From positions 72,667 through 136,666 of the forward strand of contig CAZSSM010000007.1 of assembly GCA_964609385.1 (NCBI GenBank): a DNA stretch of 64,000 nt, written 5' to 3'. A program made the position numbers and the translations under genes. Shown here piece after piece: positions 44,095-53,139 of the stretch. Each line of letters starts with the position of its first letter. The first letter of the stretch is position 1. This DNA is from CAZSSM01 sp964609385 (GTDB lineage: Bacteria > Planctomycetota > Planctomycetia > Isosphaerales > Isosphaeraceae). The notes beneath the pieces were generated by a model. The model did no database searches. It was not told the origin of the DNA and was given only the letters and a program-made list of their open reading frames with translations.

Positions 44095-46038
44095 ATGCCC
44101 ATGCGCTTCGGTCTCGGTCCCGTCTTCACCTACGAATGGCTCGCCCGAACCCGTCGATGGCAGGGCTATGCTCTCCGCGTGTTGGTCGTCCTCATCCTCT
44201 TCTCGGCGATGGCCCTGGTGTGGACGTCCTGGATGCCCGACGACGGCTCGACTCTGCTGATCTCACAGATGGCTCAGGTTGGGCAGACGTTCTATGCGAC
44301 CACGATCTGTTGCCTGCTGTTGTTGCTGGGCCTGTCGGCTCCGGCGGCGACGGCCGGGGCGATCTGTACTGACAAGGCGCGGGGTAACCTGGCCCTGGTC
44401 TTCGCCACCGATCTGTCCTCTGCTGAGGTGATCTTGGGCAAGTTGGCCACGCGCCTAATCCCGGTCCTGGGCACGATCGCCTGTATTGTGCCGATCTTGG
44501 CGATCACTACCAGTTTTGGGGGCATCGACCCGGAGTTCCTCTTCGGAGCCTTCCTCGTCGTGCTCACCTGCGCGGTCTTCGGCTGCTGCCTGGCTTTGGC
44601 CCTGTCGGTTTGGGGACGCAAGACACATGAAGTGCTGATGGGGACCTATGCCTTCGGGATCCTCTATCTGCTGGCGGCGCCGATCTGGCTCGGGATCAGA
44701 GGTCTCGATTCGGTCGCCTGGACTCTCTTGCGATTCAACCCGGCCATCTTGGTCCTCGTGCCTATGGAGCCCACTTTCCGGAGCACGATCGGCTTCGGGG
44801 GCTATTGGGCGTTTGCCGGCCTCGGCTTGGGCATGTCGGTGTCATTGGTCCTGCTCTCGATCTGGAGTGTCCGGCGCGTGGCGATCGCGCATCTCTCCCA
44901 GGGCGTCAAACGCGAGAAGGGTCTCGTCCGGTTCGCCGGCGTGATGATGCGCGGGTTGGCTAAGATACCGCGACTCGTGATGAAAGCTTGGGGTTTCCTT
45001 CCGGTACCGACGTTGGACCGCAACCCGGTCCTCTGGCGTGAACTGCATCGCAAGGCACCGTCGCGATGGTCGATGGCGATCTGGGGGGCCTACATCCTGA
45101 TCGTCGGCGGGTTCAGCATCCTGGTGATCGGCAGCTTCGTCCAGCCCTTCGAGCCGCTCCTCTCCTTCCCATCGTGGGGTGGGAATGTAGCGATGAATTT
45201 AAATATACTGCAGGTTTTCACAGCATTTCTGTTGCTGAGTGTCACGTCGGCGACGAGCCTAGCCGAGGAGCGTCAGCGCGGGAGCTTGGACGTGCTGTTG
45301 ACCACGCCGTTGTCGACGGCCCGGATCGTCTGGGCCAAGTGGTGGTCGACGTTTCGGATCGTCCCGCTGTTGTCCCTCTCGCCGGTCTTGATCACTTTGG
45401 CGGCGGGGGCGTCTTCTCGAGACGGGGTCGGGACGAAGATCATGATCGTCCCGACGTTCTACTTGATCATCCTCGTTGGAATCGGCCTCTCGATCGCTTG
45501 GCACGCCGCCCCGCGATGGCGACGATCGATCCGTCTGGGGCTGGCCTTGGGTGGCTCGGCCGTCCTCGTGATGCTCGTCTCGATCCTTGCCGGCGGTCCC
45601 GAGACGGAGATCTGGTCGACGTTTTTGATGGGACTGATGATCTTCGCTTACGGGGCGGGCCTGACCAGCCTCGGTCTGATGATCGCCACCTGGACCCCAC
45701 GGCTCGATCACGCCGCGGCCTTGAGTGTGGCGAGTTACCTCGTGATCGCGATCGTCTGGCCGACCGTAACGAGCCTCAACAGCGATTCTTGGAGTCAGCA
45801 ACTCGTGTGGCTCAGCCCGCCACTCGGCGTCGGCCAGTTGGCCAGTGTGGCTCAGTATCATTACTACGGCGATTCTCCGTCGACAGCGTTTCTCCCGATC
45901 GTCCTTTTCGGTCTCGGGTCAGCCGTCTTGCTGGGCCTGACCCTGCTGAGCTTCAATCATTGTCTGGGCCGGATCGACGACCCGCTCCGACGTTTGGGCT
46001 CTCGGGACGTTCCACGCGTGCGGTCCGCAGCGGCCTGA
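44095..46038 (+). CDS. Double ABC-2-type permease, array copy 2
   Basis: A 647-aa paralogue of copy 1, starting 45 bases after its stop. Same architecture: 'FGLGPVFTYEWLARTRRW', 'TAGAICTDKARGNLALVF', 'VPTLDRNPVLWRELHRKA', 'SLAEERQRGSLDVLLTTPL' and 'IVWAKWWSTFRIVPLLSL', with a C-terminal 'FNHCLGRIDDPLRRL'. It is the closest relative of copy 1: 'LALALSVWGRKTHEVLMGTY' is identical in both, as is most of the DNA over the first-half motif. The soluble loop between the halves is shorter and less basic than in copy 1. GGAAG ten bases before the ATG. Presumed partner ATPase absent from the window. Confidence 0.85.
   Translation: MPMRFGLGPVFTYEWLARTRRWQGYALRVLVVLILFSAMALVWTSWMPDDGSTLLISQMAQVGQTFYATTICCLLLLLGLSAPAATAGAICTDKARGNLALVFATDLSSAEVILGKLATRLIPVLGTIACIVPILAITTSFGGIDPEFLFGAFLVVLTCAVFGCCLALALSVWGRKTHEVLMGTYAFGILYLLAAPIWLGIRGLDSVAWTLLRFNPAILVLVPMEPTFRSTIGFGGYWAFAGLGLGMSVSLVLLSIWSVRRVAIAHLSQGVKREKGLVRFAGVMMRGLAKIPRLVMKAWGFLPVPTLDRNPVLWRELHRKAPSRWSMAIWGAYILIVGGFSILVIGSFVQPFEPLLSFPSWGGNVAMNLNILQVFTAFLLLSVTSATSLAEERQRGSLDVLLTTPLSTARIVWAKWWSTFRIVPLLSLSPVLITLAAGASSRDGVGTKIMIVPTFYLIILVGIGLSIAWHAAPRWRRSIRLGLALGGSAVLVMLVSILAGGPETEIWSTFLMGLMIFAYGAGLTSLGLMIATWTPRLDHAAALSVASYLVIAIVWPTVTSLNSDSWSQQLVWLSPPLGVGQLASVAQYHYYGDSPSTAFLPIVLFGLGSAVLLGLTLLSFNHCLGRIDDPLRRLGSRDVPRVRSAAA
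44330..44689 (+). repeat. Near-identical DNA block shared with 42281-42640 (copy 2 side)
   Basis: Second member of the pair described at 42281-42640; direct orientation, 2049 bases apart, which is exactly the spacing of the two start codons. Confidence 0.75.
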
Positions 46039-46099
46039 TAGGGATCCGCTCTGATTTCTGATTCATAAGAACATCTGTGATCTATCGAGGAGCGATACG

Positions 46100-48097
46100 A
46101 TGGCCTTACGGTTCGGCCCCGGTCCGGTCTTCGCCTACGAATGGCGGACGCGTTCGCGGCGTTGGCAGGGCTACGCGATGCGCGTCTTCGTCGTCATTTG
46201 CCTGCTGGCGGCTTTGTTCTTGGGCTGGGACGCAGCCTCTCGGGAGCAGCCCCGCTTCGAGCGCGGAACGCTCCTGCTCGAAGACCTGACGCAGATCGGG
46301 TCGCGGTTCTACCTCGTGACGATCCTGACGCTCTTCGTGTTGGTGGCCCTCTCAGCGCCGGCGGCCACCGCCGGGGCGATCTGCAATGACAAGGTCCGGG
46401 GCAACCTCGCCTTGATCTTCACCACCGACCTCTCCGCCACCGAGGTCATCCTGGGGCGGCTGGCGACCCGGCTGATCCCGGTCCTGGGCACGGTCGCCTG
46501 CGCGACGCCGGTGTTGGCGATCGTCACCACTTTCGGCGGCGTTGATCCCAACCTGATGATCGGGGCGCTCCTCGCGGTGGCCACCTCGGCCATCTTCGGC
46601 TGTAGCCTGGCTCTGACCTTGTCGGTCTGGGGGCGAAAGACGCACGAGGTCCTGATGGCTACGTACACTATTGGGGTCCTGCTCCTGCTGGCGTGGCCGA
46701 TCTGGACCAAGATCCAAGGGGTGGTCCCGGGGCCGGGACTGGTCGACCCGATCACCTATGGACTGACCGTGCTGAACCCGATCGTCATGCTGATTGCGCC
46801 GGTCGAATCGCTGCCGTTCGCCCGATCGCTCGGGCTCCAAGCTTATCTCACTTATTGCGGCATTGCTTTATTCGCCTCTCTGGGGTTGATCGTGCTCTCG
46901 ATCCGGACCGTCCGAACGCGGGTCCTGGCGGATCTCGGATCGGTCAGGGCAACGAGCCCGCGCTCGCGTCGCGCCTTCTTCAAAGGATGGTTCGACTGGT
47001 TGGGTCGACGACACAACGCGATGGCTGGGGGGATCACTGCACTCTTCAGCCTGGGTGGCCCGGTAAGCTTGGACCAAAACCCGGTGCTCTGGCGTGAGCG
47101 ACACCACAAGGCTCCTTCGCATTGGGGTCGGGCCATCTGGAGCCTCTACGCGGTGACGATCGTGGGGGCCTCGATCCTATCGATCCTGTTCGGCTCGCCC
47201 CACCAAGACATCCCAATGATCAACGCGATCCAGATCCTCATAGGAATGTTACTGGTCTGTGTGACGTCGGCGACGAGCTTGGCCGAGGAGCGCCGACGCG
47301 GTAGCCTGGATGTCCTACTGACCACGCCGTTGCCGACCCGCGCGATCGTCTGGGCCAAATGGTGGTCCAACTACCGGATTGTCCCACTGCTGGCCATCGT
47401 CCCGGTTGGGGCGGCCTGCCTCGCCAAGGCGGGGCCGCTCATGTTCATCGGCCTGGCCCTGATCGTGATGAGCGCCCAACGGTTCGTCGGGCTCGTGCGA
47501 TGGGCGGTCCGTCGATTGAAGTCCGAGCGACTGAAACGCTTGTTGACCGTCCTTGTGTTTCTCGCGATTTTGTTCATCTTGCTCAGGCCTCTTGAATTTT
47601 ACTTCCAGGTCGGCTTGCTCGCCTTGATGATCCTGGCATTTGGCGCCTCGACGACCGGTCTCGGCCTGCTGTTGGCGACCGGGATCCGTCGGATGGGGAT
47701 CGCTGCCGGGTCGGCCGTTGCGATCTACCTGATCGTGGCCGTCGCCTCGATCCCGATCGCCTTCACCTTGTTGGGTCGCAGCTCGGGGAACTTCGGCCCG
47801 CAAGTCGCATGCATCAGTCCCTTTTGGGGGACCGGGTCATTCACGGACGCGATCAAGCTCAATTGGGACCATCTGAGTCGATACGACGAGGAAGCGGTCT
47901 ATGGAGCCTACTTCTCGATCACATTCCATCTCATGATGGCTGTGGTTTTTTATGGCTGCACGTTATTGATTTTCAATCGATGCCTAGGTCGCGTCGACGA
48001 CCCGATCTCATGGATCGACGCGCGGCTCTTCCGATTCTCAGGCCGGTCGTCGAGTTTCCCCGTCCGGCCGGAGGCCCCCGTCGACCCGGTGGTTTGA
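46100..48097 (+). CDS. Double ABC-2-type permease, array copy 3
   Basis: A 665-aa paralogue. Motifs: 'FGPGPVFAYEWRTRSRRW', 'TAGAICNDKVRGNLALIF' , 'VILGRLATRLIPVLGTV', 'VSLDQNPVLWRERHHKA', 'SLAEERRRGSLDVLLTTPL', 'IVWAKWWSNYRIVPLLAI' and C-terminal 'FNRCLGRVDDPI'. It has diverged more from copies 1 and 2 (for example DKVRG for DKARG, DQNPVLW for DRNPVLW) and carries a long basic segment between the halves ('SPRSRRAFFKGWFDWLGRR'). GAGGAG eight bases before the ATG. It starts 61 bases after copy 2. Confidence 0.85.
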   Translation: MALRFGPGPVFAYEWRTRSRRWQGYAMRVFVVICLLAALFLGWDAASREQPRFERGTLLLEDLTQIGSRFYLVTILTLFVLVALSAPAATAGAICNDKVRGNLALIFTTDLSATEVILGRLATRLIPVLGTVACATPVLAIVTTFGGVDPNLMIGALLAVATSAIFGCSLALTLSVWGRKTHEVLMATYTIGVLLLLAWPIWTKIQGVVPGPGLVDPITYGLTVLNPIVMLIAPVESLPFARSLGLQAYLTYCGIALFASLGLIVLSIRTVRTRVLADLGSVRATSPRSRRAFFKGWFDWLGRRHNAMAGGITALFSLGGPVSLDQNPVLWRERHHKAPSHWGRAIWSLYAVTIVGASILSILFGSPHQDIPMINAIQILIGMLLVCVTSATSLAEERRRGSLDVLLTTPLPTRAIVWAKWWSNYRIVPLLAIVPVGAACLAKAGPLMFIGLALIVMSAQRFVGLVRWAVRRLKSERLKRLLTVLVFLAILFILLRPLEFYFQVGLLALMILAFGASTTGLGLLLATGIRRMGIAAGSAVAIYLIVAVASIPIAFTLLGRSSGNFGPQVACISPFWGTGSFTDAIKLNWDHLSRYDEEAVYGAYFSITFHLMMAVVFYGCTLLIFNRCLGRVDDPISWIDARLFRFSGRSSSFPVRPEAPVDPVV

Positions 48098-48188
48098 TCG
48101 ACGACCTCTTGCAACCCCTGGAAGATGGACGCTCGTGGCCGCTATGATATCGACGGTTCAAGCACGCGTTCGTTCAGGAGGTGTCGTG

Positions 48189-49988
48189 ATGGCTCTGCGG
48201 ATCGGGACGGGGCCGGTGTTTGCATATGAGTGGATCGCCGCGACTCGGCGCTGGCAACTCTACGCGACTCGTTCGTTGATCGTCGTGATGATCTTCATCG
48301 GGTTGGCGATTGTCTGGTCGAACTCAGACATCACCCAGGCGAGCGGGTTGCAGACTTTCGATCAGCAGGCCGAACTGGGCCAGCACTTCTACATGGTGAT
48401 GATCTCGGTGCTGCTGGGCCTGATCGCCCTCTCGGCGCCCTCGGCGACGGCCGGGTCGATCTGCAACGATAAAGCGCGGGGCAACCTAGAGCTGCTCTTC
48501 GCCACCGATTTGTCTTCGTCGGAGATCGTGTTGGGCAAGCTGGCCTCGCGGCTGATCCCGGTCCTGGGAGTGATCGTCTGCGCCATGCCGGTCCTGGCGC
48601 TGGCCACGCTCTTCGGTGGGATCGATCCGGTGACCCTGGCCGGCTCCATATTGGTCGTCGCCGCCACGGCGGTCCTGGCGTGTACCTTGGCGCTGACGCT
48701 CTCGGTCTGGGGCCGGAGGACCCATGAGGTGCTCCTGCTGACCTACATGCTGATCGTGCTCTGGTTGCTCGGCCCGATGGTTTGGAGCGTGATCCCGATG
48801 GGGATCGACCAGTTCCTCCAGGATCTCGGGTTCGACGGCCTCGACTGGCTGTCGCGAACCAACCCGGTCCTGCTGGTGATCGCGCCGGTGGACACCAATC
48901 TGAGGGGCTACGACGGCTTGGTGAGCCATCTCGGGTTCGCCACCGGAGCGTTGATCACCGCGATGCTGTTGGCGGTCTTGGCCGTGGTCCGGGTCCGTCG
49001 GGTAGCTACGCGTCAGGCGTCGACCGGGGTTCGGGCGCGTCGGCCAAATTGGCTCGACGCCCTTCGCGCGGGGCTCGACTCGGTCGTGGCTTGGCTTTTC
49101 GATCGATTGCGGCGGTTGGGGATCCGGCTGCCTGGACCGAGCCTGGACAAGAACCCGGTCCTCTGGCGTGAGTGTCATCGTCGTCAACCGTCGCGCTGGA
49201 CGATGCTGGCCTGGGGGATCTACCTCGTGGTCGTCCTGGGGTTCCTCATCACCGGGATCGTCGAGACGATCGGCGGATCGGCCTGGGGATCTGGGACTGG
49301 GGCGGTGGTCAACGGCGTCCAAGCGTTGGTCGGCCTCGGGTTGTTGACCATCACGGCGGCGACCGGCCTGTCCGAGGAGCGTCAGCGCGGGAGCCTCGAC
49401 GTGTTGCTGGCCACGCCGTTGCCGACCCGTGCGATCGTCCTGGCCAAGTGGTGGGCGACGTTCCGGGTCGTCCTGCGCCTGGCCGTCTTGACCGCCTTGA
49501 TCGCGGTCTTCAGCGCGATCGAGTCGAACTACTATGGGGCGATCCTCCTGATCGGTCTGCTGGTGCTCTCCTATGGTGCGGTAATCTCGAGTCTTGGCCT
49601 GCTGATCGCCACCGTGACCGAGAAGCTTGGCCGCGCTGTCGCCCTCAGCGCCGGGATCTACCTGACGATTGCCATCGGAATTCTCCCACTGGTGCTCTTC
49701 TTCGATTGGCGGCCAGGACTTGGCTCTTTCCTAATTCTCTCGGCGAGCCCGTTCTGGGGCGTCGGAGCGTACACAGCTTTCATAGGTAATCCATTTAGTA
49801 TTGATTTTGAGCGCATGTTTTCCTCAGTTAACATTTTGATGTGCATCAACTTTGCATTGGCGTTCCTCCTACTGGCCTTTGTGTTGCGAATCTTCAATGG
49901 CCGGTTGGGGCGGGTCGATGCGCGGACGGCGCCGATCGATCCGGTTCGTGTTGTCCGCGACCGTTCTACTGTCATAACAAATGCCTGA
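48189..49988 (+). CDS. Double ABC-2-type permease, array copy 4
   Basis: A 599-aa paralogue, last of the array. Motifs: 'IGTGPVFAYEWIAATRRW', 'TAGSICNDKARGNLELLF' , 'IVLGKLASRLIPVLGVI', 'SLDKNPVLWRECHRRQPSRW', 'GLSEERQRGSLDVLLATPL' and 'IVLAKWWATFRVVLRLAV', with C-terminal 'IFNGRLGRVDARTAP'. It is the shortest and most divergent copy. The start at 48189 has AGGAGG eight bases upstream, stronger than the in-frame ATG at 48135, which would add 18 residues not found in the other copies. A strong terminator follows at 50008. Confidence 0.85.
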   Translation: MALRIGTGPVFAYEWIAATRRWQLYATRSLIVVMIFIGLAIVWSNSDITQASGLQTFDQQAELGQHFYMVMISVLLGLIALSAPSATAGSICNDKARGNLELLFATDLSSSEIVLGKLASRLIPVLGVIVCAMPVLALATLFGGIDPVTLAGSILVVAATAVLACTLALTLSVWGRRTHEVLLLTYMLIVLWLLGPMVWSVIPMGIDQFLQDLGFDGLDWLSRTNPVLLVIAPVDTNLRGYDGLVSHLGFATGALITAMLLAVLAVVRVRRVATRQASTGVRARRPNWLDALRAGLDSVVAWLFDRLRRLGIRLPGPSLDKNPVLWRECHRRQPSRWTMLAWGIYLVVVLGFLITGIVETIGGSAWGSGTGAVVNGVQALVGLGLLTITAATGLSEERQRGSLDVLLATPLPTRAIVLAKWWATFRVVLRLAVLTALIAVFSAIESNYYGAILLIGLLVLSYGAVISSLGLLIATVTEKLGRAVALSAGIYLTIAIGILPLVLFFDWRPGLGSFLILSASPFWGVGAYTAFIGNPFSIDFERMFSSVNILMCINFALAFLLLAFVLRIFNGRLGRVDARTAPIDPVRVVRDRSTVITNA

Positions 49989-50007
49989 AATGAAGAAACA
50001 CGTCTCC

Positions 50008-50054
50008 AACCCTCCCAGCGATCGCGACGTGGTGTCGGACACGGGAGGGTTTTT
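50008..50054 (+). terminator. Rho-independent terminator after the permease array
   Basis: AACCCTCCC and GGGAGGGTT pair in a 9-bp stem, with an inner CGTG/CACG stem in the loop, followed immediately by TTTTT (50050-50054). It lies 20 bases after the stop of copy 4 and also faces the end of the convergent aldo-keto reductase gene. Confidence 0.8.
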
Positions 50055-50091
50055 CGACGACGATCCTGGGTCCCAAGTCGTGGGAATAGGC

Positions 50092-51327
50092 TCAGGCGGG
50101 GCTTAAGGCGACCGACTTGCCGGCCACCGAGAGATTCTCGCGGACGTGTTGTTGGTCCCAGAGGTTCGAGATCACCGCCGAGATATTGGGGTTCTGGAGC
50201 GCCCAGGTGTAGGCTTTCATCGGGGGCTTCTGGTCGCCGGGCACAATCCGATTGAGCTTGTCGATTCGCCTCTGCGGGACCGGTTGCAAGAGTCTATGAT
50301 GCGTGGCGACGGCCATCGCCACCTTCATGGCGATCACGCCGACGCCGGCCTCGTGGGCGCGTCGGATCGTCCTTTCCAGATAGCCACCGTTGATCACGTT
50401 GTAGGCCAGCATGACGACGTCGTAGTGGCCGGCGTCGGTAGCCTCGCCGAGCACGCCGGCCGGGTCGTTATGTGCCGTCACGCCGAGGAACCGGACCTTG
50501 CCTTGACGCTTGAGGGTCTCGAAGACCTCAAGGATCTCCGGACACTGGAGGTCTTCGGGCGAGTCGGCGCCATGCGGACACATCAGGATATCGAAGTGAT
50601 CGGTGCCGATCCGCTTCAGGCTCCCTTCCAGTGATTCGGTGATGAACTGCGCGAAGCTGGGGTCGCCTTCGACGCGGTGGCCGTAGTCGCGCATCATGGC
50701 GATCCGGCGATAGGCCGGCCCGAAGGCCAATTGCTGCCCGGGGTAGTAGGTCAGGAAGTACCCCGGCTTGTCGACGGCGCGTTGACGTCGGAGTTCCTCG
50801 GCCCGATCAACGATCGCTTGCTGCTTCCCTTCGGGCAGGCCGTCGAAGATCTCTTGGTACATGCGCTCGCGGAGCAGGTTGAAGCGGCTGACTTTGGTGG
50901 TCAGGAAGATCCGATCCCGCTTGGCCGAGGACTTGGCGAGGAACGCACCATAGGCCTCCTCGCAGCGGCCGTTGCCGTAGGCTGGGGCCATGTCGAGATA
51001 GTTGAGCCCACGGTCTAAGGCTTCGCCGAGGTGCTCGAAGTTGTCGGGCCGGATCGGGTCGCCTCCAGAGACGACCTCCGAGATCATCAGGCCGGTCCGG
51101 CCCAGGCGTCGGTAGGCCATGTCGGCTTGGCGATTCCGCCACTCGCCGTCGGCGGGTGGTTGGGATGGAGTTTGACTCGACGGTTGGCCTTGGGCGTCGG
51201 CCATCGAGAGGCCGGAGGCCGCGACGGCCGCCGTGGCCGAGACGGCTCGCAACACTTGACGGCGGGACAGGCGGGGCGTCGCTGGCGAAACCGGACGCGA
51301 CGGGCGGGGCGCATCGTTCTCGCTCAT
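50092..51327 (-). CDS. Aldo/keto reductase with Tat signal
   Basis: A 411-aa protein. 'RLSRRQVLRAVSATAAVAA' is a twin-arginine export signal. The barrel shows the catalytic tetrad: Asp and Tyr in 'LNYLDMAPAYGNGRCEEA', Lys in 'IFLTTKVSRF' and His in 'FDILMCPHGAD'. 'RRLGRTGLMISEVVSGGDP' is the standard opening of the family. A ~60-residue insert ('GLPEGKQQAIVDRAEELRR' to 'GPAYRRIAMMRDYGHRV') separates the Lys and His motifs. The enzyme would reduce a carbonyl with NADPH, which is odd outside the cytoplasm; members with Tat signals may use tightly bound cofactor or have lost the reaction. GGAG eight bases before the ATG at 51327. Confidence 0.9.
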   Translation of the reverse strand: MSENDAPRPSRPVSPATPRLSRRQVLRAVSATAAVAASGLSMADAQGQPSSQTPSQPPADGEWRNRQADMAYRRLGRTGLMISEVVSGGDPIRPDNFEHLGEALDRGLNYLDMAPAYGNGRCEEAYGAFLAKSSAKRDRIFLTTKVSRFNLLRERMYQEIFDGLPEGKQQAIVDRAEELRRQRAVDKPGYFLTYYPGQQLAFGPAYRRIAMMRDYGHRVEGDPSFAQFITESLEGSLKRIGTDHFDILMCPHGADSPEDLQCPEILEVFETLKRQGKVRFLGVTAHNDPAGVLGEATDAGHYDVVMLAYNVINGGYLERTIRRAHEAGVGVIAMKVAMAVATHHRLLQPVPQRRIDKLNRIVPGDQKPPMKAYTWALQNPNISAVISNLWDQQHVRENLSVAGKSVALSPA

Positions 51328-51526
51328 GGGTGGCTCTCCGATTAGACCGGATTGCGGGAACACGTGGTGACCGCAGCCCCCATCGTATCGCGACGAGAAG
51401 CCGATCACGAGCACCAATCCACCCGAGCTGATCGGCTACAGCGAGCCGAGCATCTTATTATTGCTGGTTTCCGCTCTTTCAATGGAAATGGAGATCGTTG
51501 TTGGGGACGTGTTGGGAAAGTGTGAA

Positions 51527-52477
51527 TCACTCGAGGGTTTCATCGTCGTTGCGGGGAACGGGGGTCGCGACGAGGCGATCGCGGCCGTTGGCCTTGGCAC
51601 GATAGAGGGCCTCGTCGGCCAGACCGATGAGCCGTTCGTAGTCGGAGTCGTCGGTGGTCGGTCGAGACGAATAGGCTAAGCCGATGCTCATGGTAACTGA
51701 GATGTATGCTGGTTCGTCGTGGTTTTTTTGCGGCGTTCGAGCCTTGGCCACTGCGGCGCGGATCCGTTCGCCGCAATGGCGCGCCAGGTCGAGGTTGGGG
51801 GCGATGACGGCTAGAACGAACTCCTCGCCTCCGTAACGGGCCAGCAGGTCCTCCTCACGGGCGTTGGCCTGGAGGACTTTGGCGATCTGGCGCAGGACGA
51901 CGTCGCCGACAGGGTGGCCGAAGCGGTCGTTGACCTGCTTGAAGTGGTCCACGTCGAGCATCATCACGCCAACGCCCAGGCCGAGTTCCTGAGCGCGTCG
52001 GACCAACAAGCGGAAATGGTCGCGGAAGAAGTCACGCTTGTAGAGGCCGGTCAGATCATCGCGGACGGCGCGATCGAACAACTCGCGGTGCAGCCGCTCC
52101 TCGATCGGGTCGGGCTGAAGAAACTTCAGCCGAAGGTTGCCTCCCAGTCGAATCCGATCCCCGTCACGGAGCTGTTCGGGCCGGTTCGGTTCGATCCGTT
52201 GTTCGTTGAGGTAGGTGCCGTTGGTGCTGCCCGTGTCGATCAGCGTGGCGTGGTCCTGCTCGTCGATGACGATCGCGGCGTGGAACCGGGAGACGCTATC
52301 GTCAGGCAATTCATAGGTGTTGCTCGGTGCACGACCGACCCGAACCTCCCGATCCTCTAAGGCGAGCAAACGGCCCGGCGCCGGTCCATTGAGCAGCAGC
52401 AGGTAGCGTCGCGGGGACGTCGACGAGACCGAGGACGGATCGCGGACGCCCGACTTGCGGAGGTCCAGTCGCGTCAT
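51527..52477 (-). CDS. FHA-GGDEF diguanylate cyclase
   Basis: A 316-aa soluble protein joining an FHA domain to a diguanylate cyclase. FHA (~28-110): 'VRVGRAPSNTYELPDDSVSR', 'FHAAIVIDEQ' and 'LIDTGSTNGTYLNEQRI' (the G-R, S-R-x-H and N-G motifs). Linker helix 'RLHRELFDRAVRDDLTGLYK'. GGDEF (~150-310): 'MMLDVDHFKQVNDRFGHPVG', 'REEDLLARYGGEEFVLAV' with an intact RxxD inhibitory site five residues before GGEEF, and 'VTMSIGLAY'. It should make cyclic di-GMP, controlled by a phosphorylated partner. The start at 52477 has AAGG five bases upstream; 52501 is an alternative. Transcribed alone. Confidence 0.9.
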   Translation of the reverse strand: MTRLDLRKSGVRDPSSVSSTSPRRYLLLLNGPAPGRLLALEDREVRVGRAPSNTYELPDDSVSRFHAAIVIDEQDHATLIDTGSTNGTYLNEQRIEPNRPEQLRDGDRIRLGGNLRLKFLQPDPIEERLHRELFDRAVRDDLTGLYKRDFFRDHFRLLVRRAQELGLGVGVMMLDVDHFKQVNDRFGHPVGDVVLRQIAKVLQANAREEDLLARYGGEEFVLAVIAPNLDLARHCGERIRAAVAKARTPQKNHDEPAYISVTMSIGLAYSSRPTTDDSDYERLIGLADEALYRAKANGRDRLVATPVPRNDDETLE

Positions 52478-53139
52478 TTCGACCTTGGCGTGGACATTCA
52501 TACCGAAACACCATGCTGGTGATGAGTGGTGAGCGCATGGCGGCAGTGCCGTCACGCCCGTTCCAGGATGTCACTGGAGGTCCGTTTGACTAAGCGTGAG
52601 TCCGGATCAGCTCGGGCCGTTCACGAACCCGATCGGCTGGTCTGGGGCGTCACCCCAGGACCAGTCTAGGACGCTTCAGGACCAACGACGGATGAATCAG
52701 GAACGCCGATGGGTTGACCGGCTTGCCGATCCGTCCACTCTGGTCCTTTGTCTCCGGGATGTCCACCTCTCATCGATCCCAAGACGATCCCGGCGGATCC
52801 GTGCGCCGGAGAACGGCGGTGTCCCAAACTCGTGACTCGGTGGGTTCCATGGTCCGGTCTCGTTCTTCGAGGGGTTCGGAGATGCCGCCGATCAGCTCAT
52901 CCGCCCGTACGGGGGTTATGTCGGCGTTCTCCGGTTCCTGTACATCGATGGCATTCGTTTGCATCGTGGCCGAAGCAGTCCCGATGGAATCGGATGTGGA
53001 GCGCGCGGAAACCGCGGTTGCCCGATTCGTGAGATCGGGGAAGAATCCGCATCAAAGGTCGGCCCGCCTTCGAAGGTGCTTCGAGGAGCGGGGTCGGGTC
53101 GCGGAGACGACTCGTGGCCTGTGGTTGGGAGGCGGAACG
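52478..53139. other. Divergent intergenic region
   Basis: About 660 bases between the leftward diguanylate cyclase and the rightward SGNH protein gene. Open frames run through the right-hand part in the frame of the downstream gene, but their translation is Ser/Arg-rich without a domain or ribosome site, so I treat it as spacer with both promoters. A degraded short gene cannot be excluded. Confidence 0.35.

Noticed and set aside
52714..53139. N-terminal extension of the SGNH protein
   Set aside because: No signal peptide or domain; the ATG at 53140 has a strong GGAGG and a signal peptide follows it.
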